64,000 nucleotides of DNA from Cystobasidiopsis lactophilus (lineage: Eukaryota > Basidiomycota > Agaricostilbomycetes > Agaricostilbales > Chionosphaeraceae). Made by a program: the position numbers and the translations under genes. The DNA lies in assembly GCA_001599975.1 (NCBI GenBank), contig BCIO01000002.1:2739883-2803882 (forward strand), read 5' to 3'. Position 1 is the first letter of the stretch. Each line of letters opens with the position of its first letter. A model generated the notes under the pieces. It was not told where the DNA came from. It made no database searches and saw nothing but the letters and a program-made list of their open reading frames with translations. Below, in pieces: positions 1 through 11,470 of the stretch.

Positions 1-1761
1 CATTGGAGCCGTGAGCGAATGAAGCAGTGCAGGCGGTCATAACTCTGGTGCCCGCGAAATCAAATCAGCTTTGCTTTGCTTGCTAAGTAAGGAAAAGAAC
101 GTGCTGTAGGAAGCTGTACATGTGCTCGGTTTCGTTGTCGTATTGCTTGGCGGCGACGTGCATCTGGTGGAGGCGCTCGGCCTCCTTGCCGGTGCTTTGC
201 AAGGCCACAACATCGACTGTAAATGATGATGAGTAGCAGTTGGAGCGTGGACAGACACAAAAGAGCAGCACGAACCCGAAGATCCGTAGGTGATAGTCTT
301 CCAGACCGTGGGAACAGCCTTGTAGCGCATGATGATCCACAAGTTCTTGGGGAGGATCCACGAGCCCTGGATGGGATGCTCGTCCTTGACTTCGTGCACG
401 GGCACTGGGGCCGGGACGTTCAGGATCTCAGGCTCCTCCGAGGTCGGAGTGCTCTTCTCCATATCGTTGCGGGAGTTGATCGAGGATGCCTTGTCGTCCT
501 TGATGACACGGTAGTCGGGAACGTGCGATGCTGCGCCAACAGTACCAGCATCGGCAGGAGCCTGTCGCTTCCACAAAAGGGGCCCGAGGAAGAAGTGGTA
601 GAAGCGAATGGCTGAAAGCCCACAATCGATGAGTCAAGCAAATCTGGGTCAAGAGAGCGGCAGGGAACAAACTGTAGTCTTTGCGAACGGTCTTGCAGTA
701 GACGTACGGAAGCCAAAAGATGACGGAGAGCAGAGCGACGACGGCGGCCGTGCCAACGATGGCGGCGGCAATGGTTGACGTTGCAAGCTTGTTCAAGCCG
801 AGCGACGGGGCACCCTTGTAGACAATGCTCATCGTCAAGACAGCGGCGACAGTGAAGAAGTACAGTGGCGAGGCGATCTGCAAGCCCAGTGGGCAAAACG
901 ATGAGATGTGGCCAAGAGGCACGTGCGCGAAGAACGCTCACCAAAGCAGCACGGATGGGGTTCTTGCGCGTCAGGACGGCGTACTTTGTGAAGAGAAACT
1001 ACAAAAAGCCATGTCAATAACAATATCCTCAAGATCGTAAAGCACACTCACGACGACGGCGGCGAATCCAGCCTGAGGCTCACGTCAGCTCTCTTCCTAT
1101 CCCCTGTCAATGTGTACATACCGAAATGCCGGGAGCGATCACCAGACCGGCGAAGATGGTGGCCAAACCTTTGCCGCCGTTCCATCCCCATTGGACCGAC
1201 CCAGTGCCGCCAATCGCAACACCCACTCCTGCGACTGCCGAGACAATCGAGTAGGTGGTGCTGACGGGCCAGGACTTATAGGTGGCAAACATCTAGACGG
1301 CAACACTTAGAGTGGCCAAAGAGCCGGACGAGCGAGGAGACTTACCAGCCAGCACGAGGACGCGGTGATGGCGCAAAAGAAAGCAAGGAGTTCGACGCCG
1401 GCATTGTTCTGGAACGCAGACAAAGAGATGATGCCGTTCTTGATGGTGCCAGCTGTCCGATGGGTCAGTGGCGTGGTCTCACGGAGGAAGGCGGAATACG
1501 TACAGACTCGAGCGCCGACCAGAACGGCACCCAAGAATTCACACAAGGCAGCTGCAAGGCAAGCTTGCTTGAGGGTGAGGGACTTGGAGGACACGCTGGT
1601 GGCGAATGAGTTTGCGACCTGGAGCGGATGCGGATCAGCCATCACTCGTTATCGTTTCAAATTAGAAGTGCACCCACATCATTGGCGCCGATGTTGTAGG
1701 CGTCGAGCAAACTGAAGAAGACTCCCAAGCCGAAAATGTACGAGTACTCAGACATCACCAT
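1..1761 (-). CDS. PHO89: Sodium/phosphate symporter, Pho-4 family (PHO89-like), partial
   Basis: Plasma-membrane inorganic phosphate transporter of the Pho-4/PiT family. The gene starts at 1761 and runs leftward off the window, so the C-terminal half is missing. Exons: 1678-1761, 1504-1618, 1346-1452, 1122-1292, 1052-1072, 942-998, 673-877, 276-611, 105-216 and 1-44; phases agree at every junction. The diagnostic N-terminal signature reads GAND|VANSFATSVSSKSLTLKQA across the first intron. It is followed by SSCWLMFATYKSWPVSTTYS, transmembrane helices, a loop ending HFFLGPLLWKR, a hydrophilic middle, and the start of the second repeat, CTASFAHGSN. The start is the first ATG just before the conserved YIFGLGVFF helix. 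The intron at 45-104 appears to use a GC donor. Family assignment is firm; specificity for phosphate is inferred from the family. Confidence 0.93.
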
Positions 1762-2216
1762 CTTGAAGGACGAGTTGGGGTGTTGAAAGTAGTTTGAGAG
1801 CAAGAGCCATGAAGCAGATTTTACAAAGACAGAGGTGGAACGTGCAGGCCATAATTGCCAAGGTCCCAAGGCAGTGCCAAGATTATTTCCCACACGCAAG
1901 CAGTTTTTTGCCGACTCCAAGTGCAGTCCAGCCACATAGCGAACCATTACGCCACTTGCTAGTGCATGAGGTAGCTAAGCAGGAGGTCATCGGCCAGCGC
2001 ATAGATTGGGCGCAAGTAGCTGTGGCAAGAATGGCAGAAGGAGGCCGCGGCGGATTCACACATGGAATAACGGAAGCAATTGTGGAAGCCCTGAAGGCAT
2101 TTTCTACCGACACACACTCATATCACATTTGTATGTTGTCAAAGGGAGAGGTGGCAAGGCAACCACTGGGGAAATGGACGCCATCCAAGTTGAATGAAAG
2201 TTGCGCCTGAGCAGCG
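1762..2216. other. Divergent promoter region, phosphate permease / KMO
   Basis: A 455-bp gap between the divergent starts of the phosphate permease (minus) and kynurenine monooxygenase (plus). It should hold both promoters. I see no conserved coding motif or clear TATA box; open frames here look random. Confidence 0.5.
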
Positions 2217-3962
2217 ATGGCAGCAGAAAAGACAGCAGCGTGGGCCTCGTCTTGCCTCGGTTCAGACAACCAAGCTCATTATGAGACACCAGGGTCATCG
2301 GTGGCGGCCTAGTGGGTTGTTTGGCGGCATTGGCGCTTGCCAAAGAAGGGTGGAGGGTCGATCTTTATGAGAGCCGCGCTGGTTAGTGGTAGCCCCTTCA
2401 ACCCTGTCGCTTTCATGTGCTCAAGTGTTGGATTTGAAGATCCAAGGGCCTCGAAGCGAGCCGAGAGGGCGAGATCCATCAACCTGGCCATTTCAGCTCG
2501 CGGCATCGAAGCATTCAAAGCGGTGGATGCAGCCATGGCGGATCGAGCCTTGCAGGGTCTGATACCGATGAAAGGTCGAATGATCCACACTGCGGACGAG
2601 CAAGAGCACAGCCAGCTGTACGGGCTACACGGCGAAGTGAGCGTCTGACTTCCTTTGGCCCCGTGTCCTGTGGGCTCACTCTGGTGTCCAGTGCATCAAC
2701 TCTGTGGATCGAGCACTTCTCAACATTGCATTGCTGGACGAGGTCGCTAAGATGGGGAGTGTCCAATTACATTTTGGCTACAAGCTTCTCCAGGCGGACT
2801 TCGACGCTGGCAAATTGACCTTCCTTCTTGACAACGAGCGGATACTAGCACACGCACATCTAGTGTTGGGTTGTGATGGGGCCTATTCCAAAGTCAGGGA
2901 GCAGCTTATGCGCGTTGTCCGGTGAGGAGTTTGATGTTCGACTTCAGAGCGCCTGCTGACGTTTGAGAGCAGAATGGATTTTAAGCAGTCTTACATCCCT
3001 CACAACTATCTTGAACTCTCGATGCCAGCCTTGATAGACAGCACGGGGACTCGACAGTTTGCCCTTGCGCCGGACCACCTCCACATCTGGCCTCGCCACG
3101 ACTTTATGCTCATTGCCCTTCCTAATCAAGTGCGATCTCCCTTCTTCATGATATTTGCCTCAAAAGTGAAACGCTTTTGCATAGGACCAAACATTCACCA
3201 GCACTTTCTTCGCGCCACCGGAAACCTTTGCTCAGCTGACGTCCGAATCGGCGATCAAGGCTTTCTTCCAATTACACTTCCCCAATGCTCTGGCTCTAAT
3301 AGGAGAGAAAGAACTTTACCGATGTTTTGCGGAGAACCCCCAAAGTCCGCTGATGACTATCAAGGTCGGTCTCTTTTAGCGGCACAGCTCAGCAAAGCTT
3401 AAAGCTCCTCAGTGCTGGCCCTACCATTACAAGGACAAAGCGCTACTTTTGGGGGACTCTAGCCACTGCATGGTCCCTTTCTATGGTGCGTGACCTCAAG
3501 GCGACTCCTGCAGGCCAGTGGCTAACGAAGTGCACAGGGCAAGGAGCAAATTGTGGCTTTGAAGACGTCCGCGTGTTTCAAGAGCTACTAAGAAGCAAAT
3601 CAACGTTGGCCGAGGCGCTGGCAGCCTACTCCGACAAACGCCAGCCCTCCCTCGCCGCCATCCAACAGCTGGCCATTGAAAACTACCACGACATGGCCTC
3701 GCACACGATCAACCGCGCGCGGCTGTTCCGCAAGAAGATCGATGCCATACTGACAAGATTGCTGGGGGAAGAGACGTGGTGTCCGCCGTACACCTTGGTC
3801 ACTTTCAAGCACCAGGTGCCGTACGAGCAGGCTTTGGCGCGGCAGCAACGGCAATACGACATCGTTTCCATGTCTTTGAAGGCTATCAACGCGGCTTGTA
3901 TCACAGTAGCGGCGCTCGGGATCAAGAGGGTGTTGGTCAATTGGAAGTGGATTCGAGGTTGA
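2217..3962 (+). CDS. BNA4: Kynurenine 3-monooxygenase (FAD-dependent)
   Basis: Hydroxylates kynurenine to 3-hydroxykynurenine in de novo NAD synthesis, at the mitochondrial outer membrane. Exons: 2217-2239, 2293-2381, 2440-2636, 2692-2921, 2973-3129, 3185-3364, 3413-3485 and 3538-3962, giving 457 aa, close to the usual length. Visible motifs: N-terminal FAD-binding [20 protein letters not shown]; the family signature [37 protein letters not shown]; and the second FAD motif [20 protein letters not shown], where the usual GDAAHAMVPF is [11 protein letters not shown] hydrophobic C-terminal segment, probably the membrane anchor, lies near residues 430-450. The start was chosen because exon 1 encodes a short MAAEKTA leader that joins the FAD motif in frame. 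Its stop lies 15 bp from the convergent downstream gene's stop. Confidence 0.93.
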
Positions 3963-3977
3963 AAGGCTGCCTGTGCT

Positions 3978-5244
3978 TTATTGAAGCAAGCTGTCTTGGT
4001 CCATGTAGTGGTGAGGGGGGAGACTAGCCGCAACAACGGACTGGGTGGCGGAGTCGTCCAGCGCCTGGGTTTGCGTAGCTTCGGGGTCTGGCTCAGGCTC
4101 CTGCGGGCCATCCGACGACTGCAAGATTCGACGTCTCTTCCGGGCGCTACCTCCGCCGAGTGCTTTGCCCGTCGAGGAAACAGGTCCCACATCGATATCC
4201 AGAGGTCCAAACTGAGCCTTCTGAGGTGGCGTGACCGGGCGGTGAGCGGGAATGGGCGAGATGGAGCCAACTATGCGACTGAAAGGCTTCGAGAAGGCCT
4301 CCACCGATCTTCTCTGGAGCTCTCCGATCACTGTACTTGTCAAAGAGGGAGGTGGAGGAGGCACGGTCACTTGCAGCGCCCGCCTGTCCAGCGCTTGCGG
4401 GGCGATGTTGGGAAGAGAACTATCCACAGTCGATGGAGTGCTTCGCGACATGCTGCTGTTGATTGAAGTGGTCGACTGGGCTACAGAGGGCGGCGCCGGA
4501 GTGGAGGTTTGCACAGAGACTAGGTGCTGCATGAGGGGTAAAAGCTGAACGACAGGCACTGTCCCCTTGGAGTTAAGCTTTGCTGCAAGTCCTGGACAGC
4601 CAGTGTGGCTTACCGAGCATGTTAGTCACGGTAGACAGTTGCTTGGTTGCAAATTCAGCTGAACGGCGACGCAGCTTGTCGGAACAGAAGGCCTCACTTC
4701 GGTCAATGTTAGCAACGAGTGCTCCATCTTGTCTAAGCGATTGTGCAGGGCGTTGTTTGAAGCCACAAGAGACTTGATATCCTCAGATGTCTGGTGCTCT
4801 GTGTCCGTCAACAGTGTCAGCCTGGCTTTTAGAGAGGCCCAAGCGAAGGGCTCACGTTGGCGTGATTCTGCAGCTCTGGCTTCGAGAGCCAACCTCCTGA
4901 TAGAAGCAAACTCATCTTTGGCGGAACCAGCCTGTTCTTGCAAAGAGTGAACAGCCTGCTTGACGTTGGCGTCTGCTTTTGAGAATCTCTCAGCGCCGCC
5001 AGAATGCCGCAAATCAAAGGCTCGCCGGACCTAAGCTCTCCAGATGGGCCTTGGAGGCGGACATGCCTTCGTTGAAGAGCGTTTTGGTCGAGTTCAGGGC
5101 GAGAAGAAGGCGGGTGTCTTGATGCTGGCCAGGCGCATGAACGTTCGAAGCTGCATTGGGAGCAGGTGCAGGCTCGGAGCTGGGCTGGAGCGCTGGCCTG
5201 CTCAGGAAACTCAACAACGGATCTAAGGAGGAGGAGGAGGACAT
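3978..5244 (-). CDS. Coiled-coil protein of unknown function
   Basis: Not recognised. The preferred model is 5031-5244, 4698-4972, 4614-4674 and 3978-4582, giving 384 aa. The N-terminus is Ser/Pro/Ala-rich. Residues of about 60-190 form a heptad-rich coiled coil, with stretches such as LVASNNALHNRLDKMEHSLL followed by LRRRSAEFATKQLS. The C-terminal third is Ser/Pro-rich with a basic SARKRRR patch that could be a nuclear signal. The two inner introns would be only 23 nt (4675-4697) and 31 nt (4583-4613). An alternative 41-nt intron at 4733-4773 also keeps frame but gives up the best heptads. It converges on KMO and diverges from UDP-glucose dehydrogenase. Coding status is fairly sure; the exon structure is not. 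Confidence 0.6.
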
Positions 5245-5447
5245 GGCAGATGTGAACTAACCAAGCTCAAAGGGCTGCACGGTTTCGCCCGGTCTCCGTG
5301 CGCTTGTTGCATCGCGCTGAGCCCACGAAATTCTTTTGGAGCCGGTCAAGCACTCCCCCTGCCTTCTTTCGCCTCTATACCTCGTAGGCCCCTCTGTTAG
5401 GACTAACATCGCGTCGTGCTCAGCTGGGAGCAGCAGTTTTTGCAGCG

Positions 5448-7392
5448 ATGGCACCGAACGGCACTCAAATCACGCCCATCAAAGGTCAGCTTGTGCCACG
5501 GTCCGCTTGCGAGCGCACGCTGATTCCCTTGCCGTCACAGTCAAGGCAATTGCTTGCAGTAGGTCGCGCTTGGTTGTGCGCCCAGCAGGAGCGAGGCTCA
5601 TTGATTTGGCTCCTTCCAATTAAGTCGGCGCTGGTGAGTGTTCTGACAGCAGCTCCTGTTTCGCCCTTGTTGCGCATCTCTGACTTTGGACTTGCGAATC
5701 CAGGCTACGTCGGTGGACCAACCTGCACCGTTATCGCGCACAAGTGCCCTCACATCAAGGTCACCATCGTCGACGTGAACCCGGCCAGAATCGCGCAATG
5801 GAACTCGGACAACCTGCCCATCTACGAGCCCGGCTTGGAGGAGATCGTCAAGGCCTGCCGGGGCAAGAACTTGTTCTTCGACACGGACATTGACAAGGCC
5901 ATCAAGGAGGCCGATCTCATCTTCGTTTCCGTCAACACGCCCACCAAGCTGTCTGGCGTCGGCTCCGGAGCTGCTGCTGATCTGAGGTGCGCCTGGCCCA
6001 TCAGGACCTATCTTTGGTGCATTGCTGATCCAGGATGGTCATTCGCACAGCTACGTCGAGCTCTCAACGCGCCGAATCGCCTCTGTGGCGACCTCATCCA
6101 AAATCGTCGTCGAAAAGTCCACCGTGCCCTGCAGGACAGCCGAGTCGATGCGCACCATCCTCGAGGCTAACTCCCAGCCCGGCCTCCGCTTTGACATCCT
6201 TTCCAACCCCGAGTTCTTGGCTGAGGGCACAGCTATCGAAGACTTGCTCGCACCTGACCGCGTCCTCATCGGCTCTCTGCAAAGCCCGGAAGGCAAAGCG
6301 GCTCAGGCTGCCCTTACAGAGGTCTACTGCAACTGGGTGCCGAAAGACAAGGTCATCACCACCGGTCTCTGGAGTTCGGAACTCTCCAAGCTGGTCAGTC
6401 GTCCTTCTCTGCCTCCCCTGAATAAAGCGTTCAAGCTGACTGGCTTGAACGTATTTTTTGTAGGCCGCCAACGCTTTGCTTGCTCAGCGCATTTCTTCCG
6501 TCAACGCCCTTTCAGCCATCTGCGAGGCCACCGGCGCCGACATCGACGAAGTCAGCTACGCCTGCGGCCGGGACTCTCGCTTGGGATCCAAGTTCCTCAA
6601 GGCTTCGGTTGGCTTTGGTGGCTCCTGCTTCCAAAAGGACATTCTCAACCTGGTCTACCTCTCCGAGTCGCTGCACCTGCCCGAAGTCGCCAACTATTGG
6701 CGCTCCGTCACCGATCTCAACGACTACCAAAAGCGCCGCTTCGGCCAGACTGTCGTCAAGAGCCTGTTCAACACCATCCGCGGCAAGCGCATCGCCCTGC
6801 TCGGCTTCGCCTTCAAGAAGAACACAGGCGACACCCGCGCGTCCGCCGCTATCGACATTGCCAAGGGCTTCCGCGATGAGAACGCCCAGATCGCCATCTA
6901 CGACCCCAAGGTCCCCGAGCACCAAATCTGGACCGACCTGACCAACCCCAAGATTGCTGGCGATGTGGAGCAGGGTCAGTCCGATGTATCAGCAGTCGCA
7001 AAGCCCTTTTGGCTAACTGCTCCACTTCCTTCGGATTACAGCGAAGAGCCAAATAACCATCTGCAAGTCGGCGCTGGAGGCCTGCAAGGGTGCTGAGGGT
7101 GTCGTCATTGCCACCGAGTGGTTCGGATCTCTCACTCCTGCTTTCAATGTTATGAGCTTACCAAAGCGCCTTCCGATGCTGACAGGGACGAGTTCAAGAC
7201 TCTGGACTGGCAAGCTGTCTACGACGGCATGCACAAGCCCGCGTTTGTCTTCGATGGCCGCCTCATCCTCGACCAGCCCAAGCTCGAGGCAATTGGCTTC
7301 CGCGTTCACACCATCGGCCGAGGTACGTAGCTGCATTTTGCTTTCACTCCAGTCTCTGATATCGTGTTCCTACTATAGGCAAGGAGGTCTAA
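5448..7392 (+). CDS. UGD1: UDP-glucose 6-dehydrogenase
   Basis: Oxidises UDP-glucose to UDP-glucuronate with NAD+, the entry to UDP-xylose and glucuronate polymers of capsule and wall. Exons: 5448-5484, 5541-5558, 5625-5633, 5704-5986, 6051-6393, 6464-6974, 7042-7120, 7186-7322 and 7379-7392, giving 476 aa, normal for the family. The NAD-binding motif IACIGAGYVGGPT is assembled from exons 2-4, including exons of 18 and 9 nt. Further motifs: [36 protein letters not shown]; the catalytic-cysteine motif [11 protein letters not shown]; and [12 protein letters not shown]. The last codons, GKEV, lie in a 14-nt coding exon. The start is the only ATG that feeds the micro-exon chain in frame. Fungi with this enzyme are mostly basidiomycetes, which supports the lineage guess. 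Confidence 0.95.
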
Positions 7393-8441
7393 ATAACTTC
7401 TCTTTATCGCAACTCGCACGATCTTCTGTCCTTTTCGCCCTTCCCGACAAATTCGACAGCTTGTCGTCTCAACGGAGAAGGCATAATTTCAACAAATTTT
7501 AGGATTCCTTTCTAGCATGGAGTTGGGCAAGTAGTGGGCTGGTTTTCTCATTTCGCGTATTTTCCTTCGAGAAGCGGATTGGGAGGTTGCTGGACGCTCT
7601 CAAGAGTTGTGTGGCGGCACCAAGAGGCAGGCATGAGAGAGTGCCTCCTCGGACCGCTTCCTTCGACCTACCGACCTCTGCCTCTCTTTTCCTGCAGTCT
7701 TTCTTTTGGGCTCTCTTCCTCTCTTAGAACGTACGACAAGCTTACCCCTTACTACTGCAAAACTCATCATCATCTTGCATATTTTTGCTTTCTAGGCTCT
7801 AGATCATGGACACATGATGCTTTGGCTTCATGTGCTCCCACGGAGCCAAAAATTGCCACCCGCCCGCATGTCGGACTTTTTGGACTCCAATTATGCTCTT
7901 GTTCGCCTTTTGCCACTCTGTCCTTTCGTTTGCTGTCGATTCTGTCCCTGCTGTCGCCAAAAGCCAGCCTGCCTGACGCGTCCACACGCCCGCTGCCTGT
8001 GTCTCAGTCCGCTTCCCTCAAAGTTTCCCGGAAGCGATCCCTTTCTCCATGGACTCTGTTTTGTCTGTGCCAAGGGCCTGAGCTTTACGGATGGCTACCT
8101 GCTAAACAGTCCTTTTTGGTTCATTTGCCTGCAGCCTGTGCCAGCGTCCTTTTGCTTTTTGAGTGGTTCGGGCGCTCTGGCGCTGTGGCAGGCCGGCGAT
8201 CCGCTCTCGGCTCCAACGGCTCCAAACTCCCCACTGCGGATAGCGACGCGACGAGGTCTCGTGTCTTACCCTCTTGTCTGTGGATCTGCCATAAAGGCCG
8301 CCACGGTTGCCGCGTCCCTCGGTCTTTTGCGCTGCTTCCATTGCCTCCCTCCCATTTCCTTTGTGCCAGACGCTCTATTCTGCGCTTCTCGAATAGCGCC
8401 CTTTATCCCCCGCCAAGCTACCGCGCGCGCTGCCAGCAAAG
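7393..8441. other. Long non-coding stretch, CT-rich leader
   Basis: About 1.05 kb between UDP-glucose dehydrogenase and the next gene. The right half is markedly pyrimidine-rich, as in many fungal promoters and 5' leaders. Long open frames exist but have leader-like composition and no motif I know. No gene is called. Confidence 0.5.
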
Positions 8442-9063
8442 ATGAAGAACTTGGCAACGATTCTGATTGCCTGCGCACTGAGCTTTCTCGGCTTCACCCT
8501 TGGGCTGATCATGTTCATTGGGTGCGTCCCGGCACATCTCGGACATCATTGGGCGTTGCTAAGACGGTCGAGCAGCGTCCGGGCACACCGGATTGAAAAG
8601 CAAAAGCTCAAGCAGCAAAACGATGTGGAGCGAGCGGTGTTGGAGGCGCGGGGAGAGAAGCCTGGCTTGCCAACGTTCTCCGAGTCTCGTGGGTCCCAAT
8701 CCGTGCTCCTTATGTCTTCCAAGGGCCAGTCATTGAAGACGGGGAAGTACAGGCGGCTATGTTCAAGTGAAGAAGGAGCTCCAATCTCGGGCCTTGGTTC
8801 CCGTCTTGGCATACAACGGAGTCGACCACGTCTCTCTGGAGAACCGGTCCAGATCTGGAACCGCTTCCACCATCGCCTCCACCTCCACCTCTGCCGCCGT
8901 TGACCCAGTGCCAGAACTCCCACCGGCCTATGCCGGCCCAACCGTCCCAGAAGCCGCCGCTGTTCGACCTGTCCCTTTGCGCAATAGCTCGTCAAGGTCT
9001 TCGATCACCAGGGTGCCAGTGCCGACGGAAGAGGAGCTGGAACGGACAGAATCGCAGCAGTGA
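8442..9063 (+). CDS. Small single-pass membrane protein with PPxY tail
   Basis: Function not recognised. Two exons, 8442-8688 and 8753-9063 (185 aa). The first about 27 residues form one hydrophobic helix (LATILIACALSFLGFTLGLI), either an uncleaved signal anchor or a signal peptide. The rest is charged, then Ser/Thr-rich, with ELPPAYAGP near residue 140. PPxY motifs recruit WW-domain proteins such as Rsp5/Nedd4 ubiquitin ligases in other proteins; that role here is inference. The intron uses a GTGGGT donor and the frame resumes exactly. A further in-frame 42-nt segment at 8522-8563 has splice-like ends and might also be removed. Confidence 0.6.
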
Positions 9064-9358
9064 GAGGGACCGGGGATGCAGGAACGGGCGGGATCCAGTG
9101 AGAGGGTGCGTGTGTGGAGCTTGCCTTGGACAATTGACTTGTCGAGTAGGGGGTGGGCAGAGGGGGCTTATTGTACAGTGGCTGTCGGAGGTTTGCATTG
9201 TCTCGAGGTCGTGAGACCGGTGAGGACCGCATCACTGACGCCCATGGCAGCCAAATCACCGCTTCTTGCACCAACGAATGGCGGTCTGCGCGGAAAAAAA
9301 AGGGTCAGACACGCTGGTTCGACAGGATGCTGCAGGCGAAACCTCACCTTCAGGCCTA

Positions 9359-10135
9359 TCACAGCATCTCGACAAAGCACTCCAGGCAGCCAGTCACCGC
9401 GTTCGGCTTCTCCAGTGGCGTCAAGTGGCCGCTGTTTTCCAGGACGACCTCCACCTGGACGTTGGCAAGCTTGGACAAGACCAACGCTTCCACCCTTTCC
9501 GGCGGCTCCACCACATCGTTGCGGCCCATGCAAACTCCGACAGGCAGGTCCAGCTTACCGGCCAGCGAGCTGAAGTCCTCCGCCATTCCCAAAGTTGGCC
9601 AGGCTGCCTTCGCCCCCGGGCTTCCGCTGACCATACCCTCCACCACGCCCGCCAACAAATCAAGGTCCCCTCCAGAAGGCAAGGTGGGAGCCAAAACGTT
9701 CTGGACCGTCCACTTGGCCGACTCTGGTGTGTCATATGCGTGAAGGGAGTTCGCTTTCAAGTCTTCAGGTAGTTCCAAGGGCGACAAGGGAGCGGGAGCG
9801 ATGAGAAACAAGCCTTTCGGGGCGAGAGCTGAGCGGGCAGCGACGACTTGAGCGATCTTGCCGCCCATCGAGTGTCCAAGGAGGACGTAAGGTTTGGAGA
9901 GGGAGAGGATGAGCTCCTCGACGGCCTTGCTTTGCTCGTCAATGCTGTAGCTGGCGACGTCCTCCGGTCTTGGCGAATCGCCCCAGCCGAGCAGGTCCAC
10001 CAGCACCCAAGAGTATTGCGGGCTTAAAGGAGGCAAGAGCTTGAACGATTGGCCGGTGCCGCCCCAGAAATGAAGGCAGATGATGGTCAGAGCATCTGGC
10101 CCTTGAGGCGAGGGGATCAATTCGTAATGGAGCAT
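9359..10135 (-). CDS. Alpha/beta hydrolase-fold protein
   Basis: Single-exon, 258 aa. A serine hydrolase fold is evident: an oxyanion-hole region LHFWGGTGQSF near residue 25; the nucleophile elbow LLGHSMGGKIAQ near residue 95 (Ser); an acidic residue in GRNDVV near 205; and a terminal histidine in ENSGHLTPLEKP near 235. It resembles small bacterial and fungal hydrolases of the RsbQ or peroxidase-like type; the substrate cannot be told. The frame stays open upstream to 10318, but that would overlap the divergent MAM33 start at 10281. The ATG at 10135 places the first beta-strand normally, so I chose it. Confidence 0.82.
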   Translation of the reverse strand: MLHYELIPSPQGPDALTIICLHFWGGTGQSFKLLPPLSPQYSWVLVDLLGWGDSPRPEDVASYSIDEQSKAVEELILSLSKPYVLLGHSMGGKIAQVVAARSALAPKGLFLIAPAPLSPLELPEDLKANSLHAYDTPESAKWTVQNVLAPTLPSGGDLDLLAGVVEGMVSGSPGAKAAWPTLGMAEDFSSLAGKLDLPVGVCMGRNDVVEPPERVEALVLSKLANVQVEVVLENSGHLTPLEKPNAVTGCLECFVEML

Positions 10136-10280
10136 TGCTCGAAGCCTCGGTGTCGCAGTAGCCAAGCTCTTCTTAAGAGCAGCGTGCAGCCTAGAATCAA
10201 GTCCCAGAAGTGAAGACGTCTGTCGCTGAAGCGGACGAAGAGACAGAAGCTCCGCTTTTCGCTTTGTTGCCGCACCGACG

Positions 10281-11311
10281 ATGTCATTCGCAAAGTTGTC
10301 CCTTCGAGCGTGCGCCACTGCCCTCAGGCGGCCTGTCGTGAGCCATCAATGGCGCTTGCCCGCCCGCACGCTGGCCTCCAGCCCCATTTGCCGGGGCCAA
10401 GGCACGAGTAAACTTTTTGGCTGCTTCTTTGCAGTGACCCAGCGAGCTCAATGTGACTACAGCGGACTCGGCACTGATCGCCAAACTGCACGACGAGCTC
10501 AAGTACGAGCAGGAGAACCAGGGCAGCTCGGGCCAGGACCCAGACTTCATCGCTTCCTTCAAGCAGGAGGGCACCTGGCAAATCGAGGACAAGGACGGCT
10601 ACGACGAGATGGCCCTGGTGCGCAGCTTTGGCAACGAGGAGTGAGTTTGGGGGCGCTTGGCTCGCATTAATCCTGGCGCCGTGCTGGTTCTCATCATGCG
10701 TGGGACTTGGCAGGATTCGGATACTGTTCTCCATCGCCGACCTGGACGCTTCAGCCGCCTCGGAGGAAGAGCTAGGGTCTGAGGAGGCGCAGGAAGATGC
10801 TGGTGCGAGTGAGCAGGAGCCGAACGGGCCGTCAGAAGAGTCCTTCCCCGTCCGAACCGCCATCACCATCACCAAGCCCTCGGCCGGCGCCATCACCGTC
10901 GACGCCGTCGCTCAAGACGGCATGTTCATGATTGATTCGGTGTCTTTCTACCCCGATGAGAAGGTCGGGCTCGACATGACCGCGGAGGGCGACTGGAAGA
11001 GGAGAGCGCTCTACATGGGCCCAGAGGTGTGTGGGCTTCACCTTATTTGATGGCGTCGTGTACCAACAACAGTTCTTCTTGTGTACAGTTTGATGCGCTG
11101 GACGAAGCCCTACAGAACGAGTTCGAGTCCTACCTGGAGGAGCGCGGCATCAACTCCAACTTGGCCCTCTTCATTCCGGGTCAGTCTTTGTGGCTAAGTC
11201 CTAGCGTGGTCGCATGCTAATTGAAGTGGCGAAACAGACTTGGCAGAGTGGAAGGAACAGAAGGAGTACGTCGGCTGGCTCAAGGGCATCTCTGGTTTCC
11301 TGTCCAAATAG
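10281..11311 (+). CDS. MAM33: Mitochondrial acidic matrix protein, MAM33/p32 (C1QBP) family
   Basis: Doughnut-shaped trimeric acidic protein of the mitochondrial matrix, linked in yeast and animals to mitochondrial translation and ribosome assembly. Exons: 10281-10407, 10463-10640, 10714-11026, 11089-11179 and 11238-11311 (260 aa). An N-terminal arginine- and serine-rich, acid-free region, with RACATALRRPVV, fits a mitochondrial targeting signal. Then come the acidic SIADLD region, VRTAITITKP, the conserved core AQDGMFMIDSVSFYPDEK, DWKRRALYMGPE, FESYLEERGINSNLALFIP, and the C-terminal WKEQKEYVGWL helix. Length and order of motifs match the family. The start is the first ATG and gives the expected presequence. 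Confidence 0.94.
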
Positions 11312-11470
11312 TTCAGTGCTCTGCGTAATGATCCTCCTGATGTGCAACAAAACCAAAAGCCACAACGCTCTACTCTATATTGCATTCACGAGCTGCTCAC
11401 GACGCGGCGTGCGAAAAGTAAAACACATCAAAAACAGAAACTCTGCGAGCTAGATATAACAAGTGGTATG

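Noticed and set aside
7534-8596. Long overlapping open frames (303 and 260 codons) on the plus strand
   Set aside because: Pyrimidine-rich promoter and leader composition, no motif, and they run into the start of the small membrane protein gene in another frame.
10136-10318. N-terminal extension of the alpha/beta hydrolase
   Set aside because: Would overlap the divergent MAM33 start and adds sequence unlike the family; the ATG at 10135 fits better.
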